Assembly: GCA_050180235.1 (NCBI GenBank)
Contig: JBFXEJ010000018.1
Coordinates: 1 to 64,000 of the forward strand
Direction: 5' to 3'
Source: JAABRU01 sp050180235
Lineage (GTDB): Bacteria > Desulfobacterota > Desulfobacteria > Desulfobacterales > Desulfococcaceae
Length of the DNA stretch: 64,000 nt
Shown piece after piece: positions 59,489 to 64,000 of this stretch (the first letter of the stretch is position 1; each line of letters opens with the position of its first letter). Below the pieces are notes generated by a model. It saw only the letters and a program-made list of their open reading frames with translations. It searched no databases and was not told the origin of the DNA. A program made the translations under genes and the position numbers.

Positions 59489-60744
59489 ATGAATTATTTC
59501 AGACTTTCAACATACCTGATATTCCTTGCGGTCTTTCTTCTCTGCCTCGGTCTGTTTATGGCTGTTTTCATATACAGAACAATGGAAAATCTGAAAAATG
59601 ACGCTGAATTCATCAATCACGCGGGAATCATCCGGGGCATGATTCAGCGTATCACAAAGCTTCATGTATCGGATCCCTCACAGTCATATGAACTGTTCAT
59701 ACAGGAAACAGATCGGATGACAGAGAGTTGGTAGTGGGTCTGCACATACTGACAAAAAAATAACTGCTTAATATTATTATATTTTCAAAAATATACTGAT
59801 TTTTGTCTATACATAATAAATACAAACATTTATACGATACATCCATGATACTGCTTATACTGATTATAAATAACATATTGATTTATATATTAAAAAAATC
59901 AGCATGAAAAGTCCCGCTACCAGAGAGTTTTCTCTGCGCAGAAAGCATCCGGACGCGGAAAGCGGAATTCACAGAAAATATAAGTAATCTGAAAAAAAAA
60001 TGGGACAGTCTCAAAAAAAATATGGCTCAGTATCGTCTGCACCCTTCCGAACATCTCAGAAAACAGATTATGGCAGAAAGCGAAAACTGCTGGAAAATCG
60101 CTGATTCCGCAGTTCTCACAGCCCAGCTTGCAACCGAAGGCAAAATAAGACAGATCCGCCTGTTTTATCTTGTTCTTTCTTTGTATGCAGTCAATACACT
60201 GCTCATCATATGGTTTGTCTATACATTTGTAAGAAAAAATCTTGAATACTATGCACTTCATGACGCGATGACCGGACTTTTGAACCGGCGTTCTTATGAA
60301 GAGCATATGGAAAAAGAACTGGCCCGGTGCAGAAGATACAGCCGCACAATGTCTTTGATTATTTTTGATATAGATTATTTTAAAACAGTAAATGATACAT
60401 ACGGCCATAAAACAGGCGATGCTGTTCTCATACGGCTGGCCCGTTCTGTCAGAGACTCTGTGCGAAAGACAGATTCGGTCTTCAGGGTTGGCGGAGAGGA
60501 ATTTGTGATAATTATGCCGGAAGCAGGAGTGGAAGAGGCAGCGGTGCTGGCTGAAAAAATACGGAACTGTGTGGAGAATCAGTCTTTCAGTCCTGTAAGG
60601 AAACTCACTGTCAGTATGGGAATTGCGGAATCAGACGGTACTGTAAACCATTCTGATTTATACCGTCAGGCAGATACAGCCTTGTACCGGGCAAAGGAAA
60701 ATGGCAGGAACAAAGTTGAAATATATGCAGTGACAATGGGGTAG
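59489..60744 (+). pseudogene. Membrane diguanylate cyclase (GGDEF), split by MITE B
   Basis: From ATG 59489 the frame gives an N-terminal membrane helix (YLIFLAVFLLCLGLFMAVFIY) and a sensor segment to MTES, then stops in a MITE. After 59929 it resumes FLCAESIRTRKAEFTENISN, a second membrane helix (FYLVLSLYAVNTLLIIWFVY) and a GGDEF domain with DAMTGLLNRRSYEE, DIDYFKTVNDTYGH and FRVGGEEFVI, including the RxxD inhibitory site (RKTD). Removing 192 bp and one AGAGAGTT restores 352 codons in frame. The 3' half contains an ATG at 60022, so a truncated cyclase could still be made. Confidence 0.94.
59730..59921. mobile_element. MITE family B, copy 3 (192 bp, inverted, AGAGAGTT target duplication)
   Basis: Opposite orientation to copies 1 and 2: GGTAGTGGGTCTGCACATAC to AAAGTCCCGCTACC, with AGAGAGTT at 59722-59729 and 59922-59929. 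Same length to the base. Confidence 0.96.
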
Positions 60745-60798
60745 TGCTTAACAGGCAATGCCATTTTTTTGCTTATATTTAAAAAAGTTTGTTCTTGT

Positions 60799-62991
60799 TT
60801 ATACCGCTTCCCCGCAAAAATTCTCCAGGGGGCTGAAATAATTTTTGTATCTTGACATGGCACTTCCGGACAGAATGATATGCGGTGATGAAAGCGGATC
60901 GGTTTCTCCGCAAAGCCATTTTCCTCCGCTCACGCGGCAGTCATCACTCACACGGTTTTCCATTCTTTCTGCCTGTACCCTGAAATCCCCTTCGCGATAA
61001 GCTTCCCACAGCAGCAGAGTTTCCGCACCTGCCTCATCTTTTTCCGGAATGGCCGAAAGAATAAGTCTCCGGGAAGTTCCCATCATCCAGAGTTCCCTGT
61101 TTTTCAGCATGGGTTGTATCTCTCGTGGGCCTGAAAATATGATACGGATGTTTTTATAAAGAAAACAGGGAATTTCTTCGGCATCCAGACAGGAAAGCAG
61201 TCCCAGAGCCATGCGTGGGGACGGTTTTTTTTCCGGGGATTCGGGCATCAGCTTTTCAGCCAGAAAATCAGCACTCATTTTATCCATTTCTTTTTTCATG
61301 GATTTCAGATCCGGAAGACGGAAATAGTGACCTGCCTCTTCAATCATGTTTTCACCCCGTACCGCATATGGAAAAACCCTGACGCCGATTTCCCGGAGAT
61401 CCCGGAAATAATCGCTGAGAAGGCCATCTGATGGTTCAATGTCCGGATAATCAAAAATCATGGGCGGTTCCTGACTGAGTTCCACAACGGTGTTTCTTCT
61501 GTTTTCCTCATCAAGCAGGGTAATCATCCGGGTTTGGGACAGGATCACGGGCAGTTCATCCGGATGCGGCGCTTTGACTTCCATGATAAATCCGGCCAGG
61601 GATCTGAGGGCATCTCCTGCTTTTTCTGCTGATGGTCTGTCGGCTGATTTTTTTGATTCCAGCAGCATACGGCATCCCAGACGTTCTTCAGCTTTCTTTT
61701 TCCATTTTTCCAGTTCATCGGCCTTCGCGCGCACAAATTTTTCGGAAAAACGCTCCAGTCTCCGTGCAATAATCTGACAGTCTCCGGCACTGAGAAAATT
61801 CCGGGCCGGAAAGCTGTCAGGAGATGCACTTTTGCGGGCCGCAAGACAGCGGTAAAAAAAGATGCGGTCATATTCATTTCGCAGACGGAGCTGGCCGATT
61901 TCATTGAGTCCTGTTCCCAAAGCTTCAGCAGACAGGGGAAAGCCCCGGATCAGTTCGGTCAGTTCCGCTCCGTAAATCCAGTTTACCTCCCTGTGCCGGA
62001 AATTTCCCCCGAATATCGCGGCAGCCTCATTGCCGATGATAAATACCACTTCATACAGCAGTTTCAGAGCATAGCGGTTGGCCAGCCAGGAAGAGATTTT
62101 TTTGCTACCCCCTTTTGCCAGTTCACCCAAAGCCCAGGTTACGCCCAGAGTCACGGGATTGCTGCCCAGCGCAAAACGCCCCAGGTAGTAAACCGGCCGG
62201 AAATAGGTCCAGTAGGGATCAATGCTTTTATACACCCCGTAGGCTTTGACACCGGCCTGCACGGTTTCGTATATCTTTTTCAGATTATAGGTTTTGATAT
62301 CCAGGGGAAGCTGCTCCAGAAGCACCAGAACCTGCAGGGCAATGCGGTTGGCGGAACGCAGCAGTTGCTCCACACTGGTTTCCAGCAGGGGATTTTGGGA
62401 TTCAGGATGATAAATGCGGGCCACTGAGATTATCAGATCAGAAACATCATTCATCAGAAGTTCTCTCTTAAAGTTGCCGGCATCCTGATATTTGTTATTT
62501 TTTATTTTTTCAAAAAGACGGTCGGTTCTTTCTTTCAGAAGTTCCAGGACTGCCTGATCCTGTTTTGTGAAATCCCCTTTATGAATTTCACTGTCTTCAG
62601 ACCTGTCTTCAATGCCGGACGGAAATTCCATCCATTCATGAAAAATCATGAGTTTCTGCGATATGGCGGCTTCTTTTTTCTGTATCAGCAAAAGGCGTTT
62701 TTCACCTTCCTGCTCAAAGACCTTCCGGATTTTTTCAAAATTCTCTTTCTCCTGCCCAAAAGCCTGTTTTTCCTGCTCCAGCTCCTCTTTCTGCTGTTCC
62801 AGTTCATGCTCAGCAGCACCAATTTTTCTGCGGAAAAGGAAAAGAGCGGAAAGGGACAGAATTCCGGACAGATACAGCAGCCATTGGAGTCCCCCCAAAT
62901 CTGAGGATGCGGCAAAAGCCGCTGCCCAGACAAGCAGAGAACTGAGGATTACGCAGATCAGGGGAATAATATGCCAGCGTATATTTGTCAT
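60799..62991 (-). CDS. Large membrane-anchored coiled-coil protein of unknown function
   Basis: The 730-residue protein starts with two membrane helices (about 8-29 and 35-53). Next comes a long Glu/Lys/Gln coiled coil (55-115, EQQKEELEQEKQAFGQEKEN), a helical region with glycine-rich turns (about 240-330, LGSNPVTLGVTWALGELAKGG) and a mixed C-terminal half containing MILAE-type strands and TLLWEAYREGDFRVQAERM. I recognise no family. It stands alone on the minus strand between the cyclase remnant and a VapC remnant. The short distance to 60744 allows convergent transcription with the GGDEF gene. Confidence 0.75.
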   Translation of the reverse strand: MTNIRWHIIPLICVILSSLLVWAAAFAASSDLGGLQWLLYLSGILSLSALFLFRRKIGAAEHELEQQKEELEQEKQAFGQEKENFEKIRKVFEQEGEKRLLLIQKKEAAISQKLMIFHEWMEFPSGIEDRSEDSEIHKGDFTKQDQAVLELLKERTDRLFEKIKNNKYQDAGNFKRELLMNDVSDLIISVARIYHPESQNPLLETSVEQLLRSANRIALQVLVLLEQLPLDIKTYNLKKIYETVQAGVKAYGVYKSIDPYWTYFRPVYYLGRFALGSNPVTLGVTWALGELAKGGSKKISSWLANRYALKLLYEVVFIIGNEAAAIFGGNFRHREVNWIYGAELTELIRGFPLSAEALGTGLNEIGQLRLRNEYDRIFFYRCLAARKSASPDSFPARNFLSAGDCQIIARRLERFSEKFVRAKADELEKWKKKAEERLGCRMLLESKKSADRPSAEKAGDALRSLAGFIMEVKAPHPDELPVILSQTRMITLLDEENRRNTVVELSQEPPMIFDYPDIEPSDGLLSDYFRDLREIGVRVFPYAVRGENMIEEAGHYFRLPDLKSMKKEMDKMSADFLAEKLMPESPEKKPSPRMALGLLSCLDAEEIPCFLYKNIRIIFSGPREIQPMLKNRELWMMGTSRRLILSAIPEKDEAGAETLLLWEAYREGDFRVQAERMENRVSDDCRVSGGKWLCGETDPLSSPHIILSGSAMSRYKNYFSPLENFCGEAV

Positions 62992-63038
62992 AATGTATAA
63001 AACAATGACAATAAAAAATTAATCAGCGTCAATATGGT

Positions 63039-63170
63039 TCACGGAATACTGTCGTATTTTTTGAAAATTTCATCTGTAAAAAGAAAAAACAGTTTTTCAG
63101 ATTTTGCCTGAGAATAAATGAGACGGTCAAAAGGATCCCGATGGATCAGAGGAATTTCAGGATTTATTCC
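63039..63170 (-). pseudogene. VapC-type PIN toxin, C-terminal remnant
   Basis: Directly after the antitoxin gene a frame reads PEIPLIHRDPFDRLIYSQAK, SEKLFFLFTDEIFKKYDSIP and stop. The HRDPFDRL and TDEIF parts are the third acidic segment and end of VapC/PIN toxins of the YefM-PIN type. The first 80 or so residues are missing, so it is dead. Confidence 0.75.
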
Positions 63171-63379
63171 ATATATTCCTTCATATCTTCAAGCGGTTCA
63201 TTGAAATCTTCTGACATTTTTATCATTCCTTTCAGAAGTCCGGCTTTTCTTTTCTGCTTTGGAATTCCTTTAGGAATAATAATAAGTTGTATCTCTTTTC
63301 CGGAAACAGGATATTCTTCGGAAAGCAGTATTGTTTTGCTGTCAATAAATGTTGCATCACATATATAAACATTTTCCAT
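63164..63379 (-). CDS. Small antitoxin-like protein
   Basis: The 71-residue protein has a beta-rich N-terminal part (VYICDATFIDSKTILLSEEY, GKEIQLIIIP) and a basic-to-acidic C-terminal helix, as in DUF2281-type antitoxins. It overlaps the VapC remnant, which supports the antitoxin reading. It is now an orphan. Confidence 0.6.
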   Translation of the reverse strand: MENVYICDATFIDSKTILLSEEYPVSGKEIQLIIIPKGIPKQKRKAGLLKGMIKMSEDFNEPLEDMKEYME

Positions 63380-63424
63380 TTTTTTCTCCGATACAGATTA
63401 TTGACTCTACTTACGCACCGCGGT

Positions 63425-63475
63425 CATACCGACTAAAATCAGTATTCCGGCTTTCGCCGGAATGACAGTGAAAGC
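63425..63475. repeat. Interspersed TTCCGGCTTTCGCCGGAATGAC repeat
   Basis: GTCATACCGACT...TTCCGGC and GCCGGAATGAC form a hairpin of a common dispersed type, also represented at 31873-31940 and 37275-37345. Nothing else of note is in the gap 63380-63660. Confidence 0.5.
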
Positions 63476-63659
63476 GGGTAATTTCCTGATTTCGGGAAAG
63501 GCTGTGCAAGGTGAGTTACTGATTTTATGTTTTCCACCAACACCCTGAAAAAGAGGAAAAAAACCGGCAGCACAGCAAAAGCGGACCGCCGGAACATCCC
63601 GGTTCCGGCGGTTTTTCCGCATTCAGCCTATTACTCTGCCAGCCTTGAATCTGTGCGTT

Positions 63660-63698
63660 GAAAAAACCGGATTTTTCCAAAAAATCCGGTTTTTCTGT
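63660..63698. terminator. CCGG-type hairpin after the last gene
   Basis: AAAAAACCGGATTTTT and AAAAATCCGGTTTTT pair around a short loop 35 bases after the stop of the edge gene. Confidence 0.75.
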
Positions 63699-63733
63699 AA
63701 ACTTCAGCTCATAAAATCAAAGTTGACAAAGCA

Positions 63734-64000
63734 CTAGAATTCTTTCAGTGTATCCGGGTCCAGTATCCAGTATTTTCCGGAAAGGGCTGGCTGGAAACGC
63801 AGCGTAAAAAACAGGCGGATTTCATCTTTGTAATTTACATACATATCCAAATCCATGCTTGCTCCGACCGGAATAAAATTCTCTGTAACATGGTTCACCT
63901 GATTATATGTTGCCTCATCCATTTTCCAGTACAGTCCCGCGGGATCATCCGGATTTTGATAAAAATCAAGCTTAAAGGCATAACGGTTTCCGTTTTGCTC
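63734..64000 (-). CDS. Partial protein, 5' end beyond the window
   Basis: The frame is open to the right edge and gives the last 88 residues: NRYAFKLDFYQNPDDPAGLY, NFIPVGASMDLDMYVNYKDE, IRLFFTLRFQPALSGKYWIL. It looks like the beta-rich end of a longer protein. The family is not recognised. Confidence 0.7.
   Translation of the reverse strand, partial: EQNGNRYAFKLDFYQNPDDPAGLYWKMDEATYNQVNHVTENFIPVGASMDLDMYVNYKDEIRLFFTLRFQPALSGKYWILDPDTLKEF

Overview
The window looks like chromosomal DNA of a large-genome, repeat-rich Desulfobacterota, plausibly a filamentous sulfate reducer of the Desulfonema type. This is inferred from gene content: PAS proteins with the C-terminal CSSCKK...CPEC tail, a DUF3141 hydrolase, poly-HAMP chemoreceptors, citramalate synthase in the isoleucine pathway, PEP-CTERM-like sorting signals and very dense miniature transposons. 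No rRNA, tRNA or CRISPR array was seen.

Layout. 1-0.66 kb: ISAs1-type transposase broken by a MITE. 0.87-3.7 kb: small membrane zinc-ribbon protein, comF, a DUF29-like protein and icd, all on the minus strand. 4.0-5.4 kb: a decayed response regulator and a PAS protein. 6.0-14.5 kb: an AT-rich two-gene operon of a calcineurin-like phosphoesterase and a 2327-residue protein that joins a trypsin-like protease, an Mrr-like nuclease fold, a long TPR array and a PIN-like region. A decaying leuA fragment lies on one side of it and intact leuA on the other. 14.7-27.2 kb: a branched-chain amino acid cluster transcribed leftwards (ilvD, hypothetical, ilvB, ilvN, ilvC, rnk, cimA, leuA), headed by a promoter, an Ile/Leu/Val-rich leader peptide and a terminator hairpin that together look like a classical attenuator. 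Toxin-antitoxin genes and MITEs have invaded the cluster. 27.4-29.3 kb: a cereblon-like CULT protein, a zinc-ribbon protein, trmL and a minimal PEP-CTERM-like protein. 30.2-39.9 kb: an orphan RND adaptor, a flavin oxidoreductase, a BioB-like radical SAM enzyme, a TVP38 gene split by a MITE, a fatty acid hydroxylase, two TIGR04282/TIGR04283-type glycosyltransferases, a methyltransferase and a J-domain protein. 40-49.6 kb: poly-HAMP chemoreceptor, SLC13 transporter, DUF3141 hydrolase and a stand-alone AlaRS-like catalytic domain. 50.6-57.6 kb: a signalling operon of a multi-GAF histidine kinase, a receiver, a pseudo-receiver, a HATPase fused to a TIR effector domain, and a PIN gene broken by a MITE. 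57.6-64 kb: antitoxins, Uma2 nuclease, PilZ protein, a diguanylate cyclase split by a MITE, a large unknown coiled-coil membrane protein, a VapC remnant and an edge-truncated protein.

Two candidate conflict systems stand out: the phosphoesterase/giant protease operon and the kinase/receiver/HATPase-TIR/PIN operon. The second theme is recent MITE activity. At least five MITE families can be delimited to the base by their inverted termini and target duplications. Removing each insert together with one target duplication restores the reading frame of six genes (transposase, AbrB antitoxin, its upstream small ORF, TVP38, PIN toxin, GGDEF protein), so these insertions are recent and some gene losses may be reversible.
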